This document shows, piece by piece, positions 25,132 through 33,473 of a stretch of 42,422 nt of DNA. Origin of the DNA: Synergistales bacterium (GTDB lineage: Bacteria; Synergistota; Synergistia; Synergistales; Aminiphilaceae); contig JAIPGA010000013.1 in assembly GCA_021736445.1 (NCBI GenBank), positions 1-42,422 on the forward strand, written 5' to 3'. The position numbers and the translations under genes are program-made. The notes under the pieces were generated by a model. That model worked only from the letters and a program-made list of their open reading frames with translations, did no database searches and was not told the origin of the DNA. Positions within the stretch are counted from its first letter, which is position 1. Each line of letters opens with the position of its first letter.

Positions 25132-26010
25132 CTAAAGCTGGATGGTTCCTTCGATACAGGGCACGACGCGACCGCCGATGGCGACCCCTCCGCTTTCCGG
25201 ATCCATCCGGACATGGACGGCGCCGTCGCGGTGCAGCTCGTGCCCCTGCCTGGCGATATAGTCCCCGCCCACCCGGTCGAGCAGACCGGCATGGAGGATA
25301 AAGGCCGCCACGCTGGCGTTGCCGCTGCCGCATACAGGGTCCTCGGGCACATTGAGGATCGGAGCGAAGGAACGCACGTAGATCTGGTGCCCCCCTCCCC
25401 GGCTGGGCGCCATGCCGAAGGCCGTGATCCCGGTGATCTCCAGCTCCCCGCTGAAGCGGGCAAGCTGCTGCATGTCCGGTTTCAGGGCGTGCACCGCCTC
25501 CTCCGTCCCCAGGGGAACCACAAGCCATCTGGGCCCCACGTCCACCAGCAGCGGAACCGGGCCGTCCAGATCCCGCCCGATGCAGGCCGCCGCACGGGTG
25601 GCCACAGAGGCGTCGAGCTCGGTCACCTCCGGCTGCGGCGACTGGACAAAGGGGATGGGTTCATCGCCCTGCTCCACCACTACCTCAAGCAGCCCCGCAT
25701 CGCACTCCTGCACCAGGCGCTCCGCTTCGGCGTCCACAAGACCGCTCCGCAGCGCGCAGTAGGCCGCGCCCACCGAGGGATGGCCGGCAAAGGGCAGCTC
25801 GCACTCCGGCGTGAAGATCCGCACCCGGTAGGAGGCCCTCTCGTTCTGCGGCGGCAGCAGAAAGGCGGTCTCCGAGAGATTGGTCCATCTGGCGAGCTGG
25901 AGCATCTGTTCCTCCGACACCCCCTCGGCGCCCGCTACCACCGCCAGGGGATTGCCGAAATAGGGACGGTTGGCAAAGACATCGACCTGGTTGAAACGGA
26001 AGGATTGCAT
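25132..26010 (-). CDS. PhzF family isomerase/epimerase
   Basis: A 292-residue two-lobed PhzF-like protein of the diaminopimelate-epimerase fold. FNQVDVFANRPYFGNPLAVV opens the protein; the catalytic-type Glu is E47 in NLSETAFLLPP; IFTPECELPFAGHPSVGAAY and FAPILNVPEDPVCGSGNASVAAF are family signatures. Only PhzF itself acts in phenazine synthesis; most relatives have unknown substrates, and no phz genes are here. ATG at 26010 follows GAGGAG; ATG 26031 is a weaker alternative. It lies between YqhA (23-base gap) and GNAT (13 bases) in one minus-strand unit. Confidence 0.93.
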   Translation of the reverse strand: MQSFRFNQVDVFANRPYFGNPLAVVAGAEGVSEEQMLQLARWTNLSETAFLLPPQNERASYRVRIFTPECELPFAGHPSVGAAYCALRSGLVDAEAERLVQECDAGLLEVVVEQGDEPIPFVQSPQPEVTELDASVATRAAACIGRDLDGPVPLLVDVGPRWLVVPLGTEEAVHALKPDMQQLARFSGELEITGITAFGMAPSRGGGHQIYVRSFAPILNVPEDPVCGSGNASVAAFILHAGLLDRVGGDYIARQGHELHRDGAVHVRMDPESGGVAIGGRVVPCIEGTIQL

Positions 26011-26033
26011 CGTCTCACTCCTCTCCTGCATGG

Positions 26034-26606
26034 CTATCGTTCGTTCTTGTTCATAAAATAGGTGCCGATGGAGATGGACAGTATGGAGATCGCCAGATAG
26101 AGCATGTCGGTAGGCGAGTTGTACCGCATGGCCAGGGCCCGCTGGAAGAAGGTGACGATCAGCACCATCACCACCACCTTGATGATCCGGCTCTTCAGCT
26201 CGTCCAGAGAGTGGATGTCCAGGATGGCGATGCTGTCGCCCAGGCGGGCCACATCGATCTGGGAGATGAAGAGCTCGTAGAGACCGAAGCTGACGATGAG
26301 CAGGATCACGCCGATGAGATACATGTCCACGGCGCCGATGATCTGGATGATCAGCCGCTCGTGGACCACCTCGCCATGGCCCAGATGCGTCGCCAGGTAG
26401 ACGATGGCGTCGGCGATCTCCAGGCTCCCCTTGAAAAAGAGAGCCATGGCACTGATGATGCTGAAGATCACCGCAAAGACCACCATATACCGGGTCCCCC
26501 AGAGAAGGCGTTCGAAACAGCGCTCCCAGGGGCGTTTGTCCATCAACTGTTCGCAGTGTTTCTGATGTTCCGTATCGAGCTGTTCGCCGGCGCTCGGCTC
26601 CTCCAC
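26034..26606 (-). CDS. YqhA/UPF0114 family membrane protein
   Basis: 190 residues. After a polar, acidic N-terminus come RPWERCFERLLWGTRYMVVFAVIFSIISAMALFFKG, a central pair of hydrophobic helices (IGAVDMYLIGVILLIVSFGLYELFIS) and a C-terminal helix; four membrane spans and the pattern ASxDELKxRIIKVVVMVLIVTFF typical of UPF0114. Function unknown. GTG at 26606 is chosen because GGAGG lies eight bases upstream; ATG at 26621 (five codons longer) has no site. First gene of the YqhA-PhzF-GNAT unit, driven by the extended -10 at 26677-26685. A long GC hairpin (26638-26673) lies in its leader. Confidence 0.85.
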   Translation of the reverse strand: MEEPSAGEQLDTEHQKHCEQLMDKRPWERCFERLLWGTRYMVVFAVIFSIISAMALFFKGSLEIADAIVYLATHLGHGEVVHERLIIQIIGAVDMYLIGVILLIVSFGLYELFISQIDVARLGDSIAILDIHSLDELKSRIIKVVVMVLIVTFFQRALAMRYNSPTDMLYLAISILSISIGTYFMNKNER

Positions 26607-26676
26607 CGTTCCATCCTCCATTCATCAATCGGCTGGGGCACGCAGGTCGGCGGGGAAACCGCCGGCGTGCCGGGCA

Positions 26677-26685
26677 ATTGTACCA
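26677..26685 (-). promoter_or_regulatory. extended -10 promoter of the YqhA-PhzF-GNAT unit
   Basis: Minus strand TGGTACAAT, identical to the element at 22663-22671. The leader would be about 65 bases and includes a bulged GC hairpin with arms GGCACGC and GCGTGCC. Confidence 0.5.
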
Positions 26686-26730
26686 TCATCGGAACGCAGC
26701 CCCGCCGAAACAGGAACAGCTTTTCCTCGG

Positions 26731-26770
26731 GACGTGTCTCCGCGGTGGGTCTCCCTCGGGAGGACACGTC
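26731..26770 (-). terminator. hairpin after the IclR gene
   Basis: GACGTGTC (26731-26738) pairs with GACACGTC (26763-26770), with an inner CTCCC/GGGAG. About 57 bases after the IclR stop; no T-run. Confidence 0.4.
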
Positions 26771-26826
26771 AGACGGCGGGCTCCGCGACGAAGACCGTCC
26801 CCATCGGCGGGAACTGCAACCCGCGG

Positions 26827-27579
26827 CTACGCCCCCTGAAACCCGAGCTGCCGGGAGATCATCCGCGCCGCCTCCACCACCCTCTCCGCCCAGGGCTCTC
26901 TCAGTTCCGCAGCAAAACGGACGGCGGGGACACCCAGCGCCAGACTCGCCTTGAACCGCCCCGACTCGTCGAAGACAGGCGCCGCGATCCCGCAGGAACC
27001 GAGGGTGCTCTCCTCGCTGCTCAGCGCATAGCCTCTGGCCCGTATCGCCGCGTACTCCCGGCGGAGCGCCCCGGGATCGGCGATGGAATAGGGGGTGGAC
27101 GCCGTCAGCGAGAAATCCCGCAGAAGCGCATCCCGGCGTTCCTCCGGCAGAAAGGCCCCGGCCACCTTCCCCAGCGCCCCGAGGTTGAGAGGGTACTTCC
27201 GCCCCGCCCGCCCGGAAACCCGGAGGTCCTGGCTGCTTTCCACGATATCCACCAGTACCACATAGGCCCCTTCCAGTATCCCCAGCGCCACCGACTCGCC
27301 GGTCTCTTCCCGGAGACGCTCCATCACCGGCACCGCCACGTCCCAGAGCCGCTCGCGGCTCTTGTAGAGATTGCCGAGGCGGAAGAGGACGGGGCCGAGG
27401 CTGTACCGTTTCGTATCGGGATGGCGGAGGAGAAACTGCTCCTCCGCCATCTGGGTCAGTGTCTTGTAGAGGCCGCTGCGGGCCAGCCCCAGCTCTTCCG
27501 CCAGCTCCGTCAGGGTCATCGAGTAGGGTGGTTCCGCCAGTCGTTTGAGAATCCACAGCGTTTTCTCCGTCGCGTTCAT
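26827..27579 (-). CDS. IclR family transcriptional regulator
   Basis: A 250-residue dimeric DNA-binding protein. N-terminal winged helix: EKTLWILKRLAEPPYSMTLTELAEELGLARSGLYKTL read over residues 4-40, then FLLRHPDTKRYSLGPVLFRLG, the canonical IclR linker. The C-terminal ligand domain shows ALGKVAGAFLPEE and the Ser/Cys segment SSEESTLGSCGIAAPVFD. It is divergent from the epimerase-amidohydrolase-TRAP operon with a shared 164-base promoter region, so it most likely controls that operon in response to its substrate. ATG 27579 follows GGAGGT. Confidence 0.95.
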   Translation of the reverse strand: MNATEKTLWILKRLAEPPYSMTLTELAEELGLARSGLYKTLTQMAEEQFLLRHPDTKRYSLGPVLFRLGNLYKSRERLWDVAVPVMERLREETGESVALGILEGAYVVLVDIVESSQDLRVSGRAGRKYPLNLGALGKVAGAFLPEERRDALLRDFSLTASTPYSIADPGALRREYAAIRARGYALSSEESTLGSCGIAAPVFDESGRFKASLALGVPAVRFAAELREPWAERVVEAARMISRQLGFQGA

Positions 27580-27602
27580 TGGCCACACCTCCGGCTCACG
27601 TG

Positions 27603-27608
27603 ATTGTA
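27603..27608 (-). promoter_or_regulatory. -10 element of the IclR gene
   Basis: TACAAT on the minus strand, 24 bases before the IclR start; the -35 region is poor. It lies 33 bases from the divergent TTGACA, so one bound regulator could affect both. Confidence 0.4.
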
Positions 27609-27640
27609 CAACCTCCTTGCCTTCTGGAGGATACTTTTTC

Positions 27641-27669
27641 TTGACAGCGCGACGTCTCCATGCTACAAC
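27641..27669 (+). promoter_or_regulatory. promoter of the epimerase-amidohydrolase-TRAP operon
   Basis: TTGACA (27641-27646), 17-base spacer, TACAAC (27664-27669). The start would be near 27676. Confidence 0.7.
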
Positions 27670-27743
27670 AAACGTACCGAACAGGAAACCGGAGTATGTA
27701 ATAGGAAAACAAGGAGGTGAGTCCACTGGAAGAGGAAGCGATT

Positions 27744-28835
27744 GTGTCCATTGAAACAGCGGTGATCCCCATGGCCTTCAGGAAGACCTGGGCCACGTCA
27801 CTCTACGCGGAGCAGTCCCGGCCCCATCTCTTCGTCCGGATCACCACAGCCGGCGGTGTACGGGGTATCGGGGAGATCTCCCCCTCGCCATCGTTTATGG
27901 GAGAGAGCGCCTTCACGGCGGAACAGGTGATCCAGCACCACTTCAGGGAAGCCCTCACGGGGATCAACGCCGCCCGGATCGCCCTGGCACACCAGCGTAT
28001 GGACAGGGCCATCCACGGGAACTACGCGGCCAAGACAGCCGTCGATCTGGCGCTGCACGACGCCGCGGGCAAGATGATGGGGGTCTCTGTCTCCCGATTG
28101 CTCCGCGGCCCTCTGCGGAGTCGGGTGCCCCAGGCCTGGGTGCTGGGGCTGCAGGACGAATCGTCGGCGCTGGAGGAGGCGCGGGCCGCCCTCGCCAAGG
28201 GGTACGGCACGCTGAAGATCAAGGTCGGGCACGACCCGGAACGGGAACAGGGGATCCTCCGGGCTTTGCGCCGGGAGTACGGCAAGGGGCTCAGGCTGCG
28301 GGCGGACGGCAACCAGGGGTTCACCGTCCCCGAGAGCCTCCGTTTTCTGGAGGCCACGGAGGAATTCGGACTGGAATGCCTCGAACAGCCCGTCCCCCGG
28401 TGGAATCTGGAGGGAATGCGGTTCATCAGGGAGCACAGCTCTGTGGCGATCATGGCCGACGAGAGCTGCGCCTCCCTGCAGGAGGGACTCAAGGTGATCC
28501 GGGAGGGCGCGGCGGACATCCTGAACATCAAGGTGGCCAAGGTGGGGGGACTCCACCGGGCCTCCCAGATCGCGGCCCTCGCCGAGGCGGCCGGGCTCAC
28601 CACCGTGGCGGGCTGCAATCTGGAAAGCGGCTACGCGTCGCTGGCCAACATCCACTTCGCCGCCTCGGCCCCGACGATGCGGCACGACAACGATCAGATC
28701 GCCGCCCCGCTCTACGAACGGGATGCGCTGGCGGAACCCCTGGAAGTCGGACAGGGAACCGTAGCCGTGCCGACCGCGCCGGGCCTCGGCGGTACGGTAC
28801 GGGAGGATCTCCTCTCCTGGAACGGAGAGGACTGA
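27744..28835 (+). CDS. enolase-superfamily enzyme, dipeptide epimerase / muconate cycloisomerase type
   Basis: 363 residues (from GTG 27744). A capping domain (1-115) precedes a barrel with the superfamily catalytic set: K158-x-K160 (LKIKVG), metal ligands D188 (RADGNQ), E214 (LEQPVP) and D239 (MADES), and general-base K263 (NIKVAKVGG). A double Lys set like this supports 1,1-proton transfer, i.e. epimerisation of dipeptides or N-acyl amino acids, rather than dehydration. GCNLESGYAS is the substrate loop. The strong AAGGAGG at 27711 is nine codons away and points to a start at GTG 27717 or CTG 27726, which leaves a non-conserved tail; GTG 27744 has AGAGGAAG. First gene of the operon. Confidence 0.88.
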   Translation: MSIETAVIPMAFRKTWATSLYAEQSRPHLFVRITTAGGVRGIGEISPSPSFMGESAFTAEQVIQHHFREALTGINAARIALAHQRMDRAIHGNYAAKTAVDLALHDAAGKMMGVSVSRLLRGPLRSRVPQAWVLGLQDESSALEEARAALAKGYGTLKIKVGHDPEREQGILRALRREYGKGLRLRADGNQGFTVPESLRFLEATEEFGLECLEQPVPRWNLEGMRFIREHSSVAIMADESCASLQEGLKVIREGAADILNIKVAKVGGLHRASQIAALAEAAGLTTVAGCNLESGYASLANIHFAASAPTMRHDNDQIAAPLYERDALAEPLEVGQGTVAVPTAPGLGGTVREDLLSWNGED

Positions 28836-28849
28836 GAAGGGAGACCGCC

Positions 28850-30082
28850 GTGGACCAGAGGGTCGATCCCGCAGAGCTGCGCGCCCATGGGGCGGCAATA
28901 GCCGATGACATCATCGGCCTGCGGAGAACCATCCACCGCCATCCGGAGCTCGCCTTCGAGGAACGGAAGACGGCCGACCTGGCCGCCCGGACACTCGATG
29001 AAGCCGGTTTCGAGGTCGTCCGCGGACTGGCCGGCACCGGTGTCCTGGGCATCCTGCGGGGCGCCGCGGAGGGGCCTTCGCGGGGGCTGCGGGCCGATAT
29101 GGACGCCCTGCCGCTCACCGAGGAGACAGGCCTGTCCTTCGCGTCGTCCGAACCGGGTATCATGCACGCCTGCGGCCACGACGGCCACGTGGCGTCGCTG
29201 CTCGGCGCGGCCCGTATCCTTGCCGATCACCGGGAGCACGTCAGGGGAACGGTCTGCCTCCTCTTCCAGCCGGCCGAGGAGGGAGCGGGCGGGGCCAAAC
29301 GGCTGGTCCGGGAGGGCCTCTTCAGGGATTTCCCCATGGATTTCCTCTTCGGGCACCATCTCTGGACCGGCCCGGGCTTCCCGAAGGGGAGCTTCGTCAC
29401 CAGGAAGGGCATCATGACCGCCGCCAGCGACCGCTTCGAGATCTCCATCACCGGGAGGGGCGGCCACGCCTCGCTCCCCCAGTACACCCTGGATCCGCTG
29501 CCGGTGCTGGCCGACCTGATCCACGCCGTCTACGCCATCCCCTCCCGGAGGCTGGACCCCTTCGACCAGGCTGTCGTCTCCATCGGCCGGGTCGCCGCCG
29601 GAGAGGCGGAAAACGTCATCCCCCAGGAGGCGACCCTGGCGGGCTCGATCCGCACCTTCTCGCCCGGGGTCCAGCAGGAGGTCCACCGGCTGCTGGCGGA
29701 GACGGCGGAGGAGATCAGCGCCGCCCGGGGATGCACCGGCACCTGCAGCGTACGGAGAGGCTATCCCTGCCTGCAGCAGGACGAGGGACTGACGACGGCG
29801 GTGCTCCGGCTGGCTGAAGCGTTCTGGGGGAAGGACCAGGTCATCGAAAAGGAGACCCCCTTCACGGGGTCCGAGGATTTCAGCTACCTGGCCGGGGCGG
29901 TGCCCGCCTGCTTCGCCATGATCGGCTGCGGCGGGGAGTACGGGCTCCACAGCCCGAAGATGGAACTGGACGAGGAGATGCTTCCCCTCCTCAGCGCCTG
30001 GGAAGCCTATCTCGCCATCGAAAGCGGTGCGTTACCGTCCACGGACGGTACAGAGGAGAAGAAAAAGGAGGTTCCCCAATGA
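28850..30082 (+). CDS. M20 family amidohydrolase
   Basis: A 410-residue zinc/manganese amidohydrolase of the aminoacylase/hippurate-hydrolase group. Motifs: LRRTIHRHPELAFEE, RADMDALPLTEETG, metal-site IMHACGHDGHVASLLGAA (C108, H110), FQPAEEGAGGAK (catalytic Glu), the dimerisation lid GRGGHASLPQ, and TGSEDFSYL near the C-terminus. It splits an amide bond of an N-acyl amino acid or similar. GTG 28850 follows AGGGAG, 14 bases after the epimerase stop. Its stop overlaps the next ATG (ATGA), indicating translational coupling with the TRAP binding protein, so the imported substrate is probably hydrolysed by this enzyme. Confidence 0.94.
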   Translation: MDQRVDPAELRAHGAAIADDIIGLRRTIHRHPELAFEERKTADLAARTLDEAGFEVVRGLAGTGVLGILRGAAEGPSRGLRADMDALPLTEETGLSFASSEPGIMHACGHDGHVASLLGAARILADHREHVRGTVCLLFQPAEEGAGGAKRLVREGLFRDFPMDFLFGHHLWTGPGFPKGSFVTRKGIMTAASDRFEISITGRGGHASLPQYTLDPLPVLADLIHAVYAIPSRRLDPFDQAVVSIGRVAAGEAENVIPQEATLAGSIRTFSPGVQQEVHRLLAETAEEISAARGCTGTCSVRRGYPCLQQDEGLTTAVLRLAEAFWGKDQVIEKETPFTGSEDFSYLAGAVPACFAMIGCGGEYGLHSPKMELDEEMLPLLSAWEAYLAIESGALPSTDGTEEKKKEVPQ

Positions 30083-31134
30083 AACGCGGTGTTGTTGTCT
30101 CGCTTGCGCTGTTTTGCCTGACTCTGGCTGTCCTGGCTCTTCCGGCTGCATCCCAGGCCGGACCGATCGTGCTGCGCTACGCGGAATCCGGTCCGCCGGC
30201 GGGCCTGGGCGGCGAGTACGTGAAGATCGTCAAGGAGGAGATCGAGAAGGCCACCGACGGCCGGGTCACCATCGAGGTCTACTGGAGCGGTTCGCTCCTC
30301 AAGGGGAAGGAGATCCTCAACGGCATCAAAACGGGTCTGGTGGACATGGGATACGTGCTCCCCGCCTACTATCCGAAGCAGCTCTTCGTCCACAACGCCC
30401 TCTCGCTCTTCCCCGTGGGCCCGGTGGGTTTCGAGGGGGCCCATCGGGCGATGGAGCGCTGTCTGCAGGAAATCCCGGCATTCAGGGAGGAGATGGCCTC
30501 CTGGAACCAGAGGGTGCTCTACATGCGTCAGATGCTCCCCATGGCGCTCTGTTCCGTCGACCCCGTCACGGGGCTGGAGGACTTCGAAGGGCAGCAGATA
30601 CGGTCCTCCAGCAAGCACTACCTGGCGGCGCTGGAAGCCCTGGACGCCTCGCCGGTGTCGATCCCCTGGAGCGACTGCTACATGGCGCTGCAGACGGGAA
30701 CCATTGACGGCGTGTTCACCAACTACGACGGCATATTCGCCACCAAGCTCTACGAACCGGCGCCGCATATCCTCACCGCCAAGGCGCTCTGGGTGCCCAT
30801 GCCGATCTTCAGCTGCATCAACCTGAAGCGCTGGAAGAGTCTGCCTGAGGAGCTCCAGTCGGCCATGCTCGAAGCCGACGAGGCCATTGTGGAACGCTTC
30901 TCCCGCCTCTACGAAGAGGAATGGGACCACATCGTCGCCGCCATGAAGGACGAGGGCTGTACGGTCACGGCGGCAAGCCGGGAGGACATCAGGCGTTTCG
31001 AAACGCTCCCCGTCTGGGAGGGCTTCCGGGAGGAGTGGGCCGCCGATGCGGCGAAAAGAGGCATCCCAGACCCGGAGGAGGTTCTGGAACAGATGGCAAC
31101 CATCATCGCCGAGGAGCGTCGGCAGGAGAACTAG
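30079..31134 (+). CDS. TRAP transporter solute-binding protein DctP
   Basis: 351 residues. A signal peptide (1-27, ending SQA) and a DctP-type periplasmic-binding fold: EIEKATDGRVTIEVYWSGSL, the conserved carboxylate-binding Arg in GQQIRSSS, and PWSDCYMALQTGTIDGVFTN. It captures a carboxylate in the periplasm for the DctQM permease. It starts in a 4-base overlap with the amidohydrolase, with AAAAAGGAGG upstream. A hairpin 6 bases beyond the stop probably protects or terminates part of the message, giving more binding protein than permease. Substrate inferred only from operon: acylated or peptidic amino acid. Confidence 0.95.
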   Translation: MKRGVVVSLALFCLTLAVLALPAASQAGPIVLRYAESGPPAGLGGEYVKIVKEEIEKATDGRVTIEVYWSGSLLKGKEILNGIKTGLVDMGYVLPAYYPKQLFVHNALSLFPVGPVGFEGAHRAMERCLQEIPAFREEMASWNQRVLYMRQMLPMALCSVDPVTGLEDFEGQQIRSSSKHYLAALEALDASPVSIPWSDCYMALQTGTIDGVFTNYDGIFATKLYEPAPHILTAKALWVPMPIFSCINLKRWKSLPEELQSAMLEADEAIVERFSRLYEEEWDHIVAAMKDEGCTVTAASREDIRRFETLPVWEGFREEWAADAAKRGIPDPEEVLEQMATIIAEERRQEN

Positions 31135-31139
31135 AGAGG

Positions 31140-31170
31140 GTTGAGGGCGGTCCCCGGGGCCGCCCTCAAC
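31140..31170 (+). terminator. hairpin between dctP and dctQ, likely partial terminator
   Basis: GTTGAGGGCGG, 9-base loop, CCGCCCTCAAC: a perfect 11-bp stem in the 54-base gap, no T-run. Such elements commonly set binding-protein to permease ratios. Confidence 0.6.
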
Positions 31171-31188
31171 AGGGAAAGGAGGACCACC

Positions 31189-31668
31189 GTGCGCATTGTC
31201 CACAGCATCAACCGGATACTCGCCGAGAGCAGCGGATGGCTGGTGACCGTCATCATGGTACTGCTTCTTTCCGACATTGCAGCCAGACTCTTTTTCAAGC
31301 CCCTCCAGGGGGTCAGCGAGCTGGCCGTCTTCGCACTGGTGGCCACGGTCTATCTGGGGCTCTCCCACTGTGAGGAACGGCATGGGCACGTCCGGGTGGA
31401 GATCCTTCTGACCAGGCTGTCGGAGCGGTGGCGGAGGAGACTGTCGCTCTGCACCCGCACCCTCTCGACCATGGTGCTCGCCATCCTGGTCTACTCGGCG
31501 GCGCAGAGCGCCCGGACAGCCTGGTCCACCGGGGAAGCGGTGGCCGGCACGGTGCCGCTGCCCGTGGCGCCCGTCAAGACGGTCATCCTGGCGGGGCTTG
31601 TCCTCTACCTCGTGCAGACAGCCCTGGGAAGCCAGAGCAACCGCTCCGGAGAGGGGGAAGGGGAATGA
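31189..31668 (+). CDS. TRAP transporter small permease DctQ
   Basis: 159 residues with four membrane helices: ESSGWLVTVIMVLLLSDIAARLFF, a second around ELAVFALVATVYLGL with the family pattern HCEERHGHVRVEILL, and two in the C-terminal half. It is the small integral subunit that pairs with DctM. GTG at 31189 follows AAAGGAGG; the ORF extends upstream into the hairpin and is not used. The last codons (GEGEGE) overlap the dctM start. Confidence 0.93.
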   Translation: MRIVHSINRILAESSGWLVTVIMVLLLSDIAARLFFKPLQGVSELAVFALVATVYLGLSHCEERHGHVRVEILLTRLSERWRRRLSLCTRTLSTMVLAILVYSAAQSARTAWSTGEAVAGTVPLPVAPVKTVILAGLVLYLVQTALGSQSNRSGEGEGE

Positions 31669-32987
31669 TGGAACCGGTGACCGTAGGCCTCGGCGGGATC
31701 GCCGTCATGCTGGCGCTCCTGGTGACGGGCATCCCTATCGCCATCAACTTCTTCCTGGTGGGCTTCTCCGGTCTCGCCCTGCTCATCGGCTTCCAGGCGG
31801 CATCGGGCTTTCTCGGCGAAGCGCTCTACTACACCATCGCCTCGCCGACATTCTGCGCGCTGCCGCTCTTTATCCTCATGGGGGCCTTCGCCGCCCAGGG
31901 GGGATTCGCCGAAAAGGCCTACGAAGGCATCCACGACCTCGCCGCCCGCCTGCCGGGTTCGCTGGCCATCGCCACCACCTTCGGCTGCGCCGCCTTCGGT
32001 GCCGTCTCGGGCTCCTCGCTGGCCACGGCGGCCCTCTTCGGCAAGATCGTCCTCCCCGAGATGCTCCGCTACCGGTACAACAAGTCCTTCGCCCTGGGCA
32101 GCATCGCAGCGGCGGGGGGCTTTGCGGCCATGATCCCCCCAAGTGCGGGGTTCATCGTCTACGCCATCATCACGGGACAGTCGGTGGGCAAGCTCTTCAT
32201 CGCCGGGATCCTCCCCGGTGTCCTGACCGCCGTCACCTTCTCGGCGGTCATCATCCTTCGCGTCCTCCGCAGGCCCGAGCTGGCGCCGCAGCTGCCCCCC
32301 GAAACCGGGGAGAAGCGCCAGGCCCCCACCAGGGCGGCCTCACTGGGGAAGATGTGGTCCATCGGCCTCATCGCGGCGATCGTTCTGGGCGGGATCTACA
32401 CGGGGCTCTTCACACCCACCGAGGCGGCGGCCATCGGCGCCGCGCTGGCTTTGATTCTCGGGGCGGCGCAGGGCAAAATCCGGCGGTTCGCGCAGTTCCG
32501 GGAGGCCATGCGGGACTCGGCCCGCACCACCTCGATGGTCTTTCTCATCATGGTGGGCGCCCTCTTTTTCGGGAGGTTCCTGGCGCTCACCAGGGTACCC
32601 ACCACCTTCTCCGAGATGGTCTCGGCGGCCAGTCTGCCGCCCTTTCTCATCCTCGCCGGCATCCTGCTGATCTGGTTCCTCCTGGGGATGATCGTCATCC
32701 CCACGGGGATCATGGCGCTCACGCTGCCGATCTTCTTCCCCGTCATCACCTCGCTGGGCTACGATCCGATCTGGTTCGGCGTGATCATCATCAAGCTGGG
32801 GGAGATCGCCGCCATCACCCCGCCGGTGGGATTGAACGTCTATACGCTGAAGGGCGTCGCCGGTGAAGGCACGACACTGGAAGAGGTCTTCTCCGGCGCC
32901 TGGCCCTTTGTGCTCTGCGAACTCTTCGTTCTGCTGCTGCTGGTGCTCTTCCCCCGGATCTCGCTCTTCCTCCCGGGGCTCATGTAG
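31665..32987 (+). CDS. TRAP transporter large permease DctM
   Basis: 440 residues, about 12 membrane segments, the ion-coupled transport subunit of the TRAP system. Signatures: GIPIAINFFLVGFSGLALL, FCALPLFILMGAFAAQGG, AAFGAVSGSSLATAALFG, AAGGFAAMIPPSAGFIVY, YTGLFTPTEAAAIG, and IVIPTGIMALTLPIFFPV with ITPPVGLNVYTLKG. It starts in ATGATGG overlapping the dctQ stop by four bases. It ends directly against a truncated HdrC-like gene on the other strand, with no terminator between. Last gene of the operon. Confidence 0.96.
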   Translation: MMEPVTVGLGGIAVMLALLVTGIPIAINFFLVGFSGLALLIGFQAASGFLGEALYYTIASPTFCALPLFILMGAFAAQGGFAEKAYEGIHDLAARLPGSLAIATTFGCAAFGAVSGSSLATAALFGKIVLPEMLRYRYNKSFALGSIAAAGGFAAMIPPSAGFIVYAIITGQSVGKLFIAGILPGVLTAVTFSAVIILRVLRRPELAPQLPPETGEKRQAPTRAASLGKMWSIGLIAAIVLGGIYTGLFTPTEAAAIGAALALILGAAQGKIRRFAQFREAMRDSARTTSMVFLIMVGALFFGRFLALTRVPTTFSEMVSAASLPPFLILAGILLIWFLLGMIVIPTGIMALTLPIFFPVITSLGYDPIWFGVIIIKLGEIAAITPPVGLNVYTLKGVAGEGTTLEEVFSGAWPFVLCELFVLLLLVLFPRISLFLPGLM

Positions 32988-33299
32988 TGGGGCGGTCTCC
33001 CCTTCGGCAAGAAGAGCCTGGAGCAATTCGATGACCCCCATGGGATCGATGCCCCGGGGACAGACACCGGCGGTGCAGCCGTAGCACCACATGCAGGCCT
33101 CGGCCCGCATCCGGACCACCGACGACGCGGGACCGCCCCGGAGGAAGGCCAGGACATGGCGCTGCACCTCCACCGGCGGCACATCCCGCAGCGGGCCGCT
33201 GCGGACAGCAGGGCAGAGGGCCACGCAGCGGCCGCAGAGACGGCACCGCCGGAGCAAACGTTCCCGCACAAGCTGGAGTTCCGCCGGCAATGGCTGCAT
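32985..33299 (-). pseudogene. 3'-truncated HdrC-like 4Fe-4S protein gene
   Basis: Residues 1-105 form a heterodisulfide-reductase-C-like ferredoxin: C19, C22, C25, C29-P30 and C69, C72, C75, C80-P81 for two 4Fe-4S clusters, then RGIDPMGVIELLQALLAEG. At that point the reading enters the antisense of dctM and stays open to 32340 with meaningless sequence (Glu/Asp/Arg/His-rich), so the natural 3' end and stop are missing. The 5' end is intact: ATG 33299, AAGGGGGG and GGAGGA upstream, and a promoter at 33368-33396. It is probably the remnant of a longer electron-transfer gene cut when the TRAP operon arrived; a functional 319-residue overlapping gene is unlikely. Confidence 0.6.
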
Positions 33300-33367
33300 T
33301 CCTCCGCCCCCCTTTCGATGTCATTGCTCTGTTGGAATCTTTTTTACCCCATTGTTACGTTTGCCGT

Positions 33368-33396
33368 AGTATACGCGCTCCAACAGCAAAATGCAA
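33368..33396 (-). promoter_or_regulatory. promoter of the HdrC-like gene fragment
   Basis: Minus strand TTGCAT (33396-33391), 17-base spacer, TATACT (33373-33368). Confidence 0.5.
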
Positions 33397-33413
33397 ATGT
33401 ATGCAACCACAAC

Positions 33414-33448
33414 AATGCCCCCAGGGTGCGACAAACCCCGGGGGCATT
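33414..33448 (-). terminator. terminator of the YibE/F gene
   Basis: AATGCCCCC (33414-33422) pairs with GGGGGCATT (33440-33448), GGG/CCC extends inward; on the minus strand a G/T-rich tail (TTGTTGTGGTTG) follows. 25 bases after the stop. Confidence 0.65.
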
Positions 33449-33473
33449 CGTTCTCCGGACACTGCCGCAGCGG

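Noticed and set aside
32340-32984. C-terminal 213 codons of the HdrC-like frame
   Set aside because: Antisense of dctM with typical shadow composition; treated as read-through beyond a lost stop.
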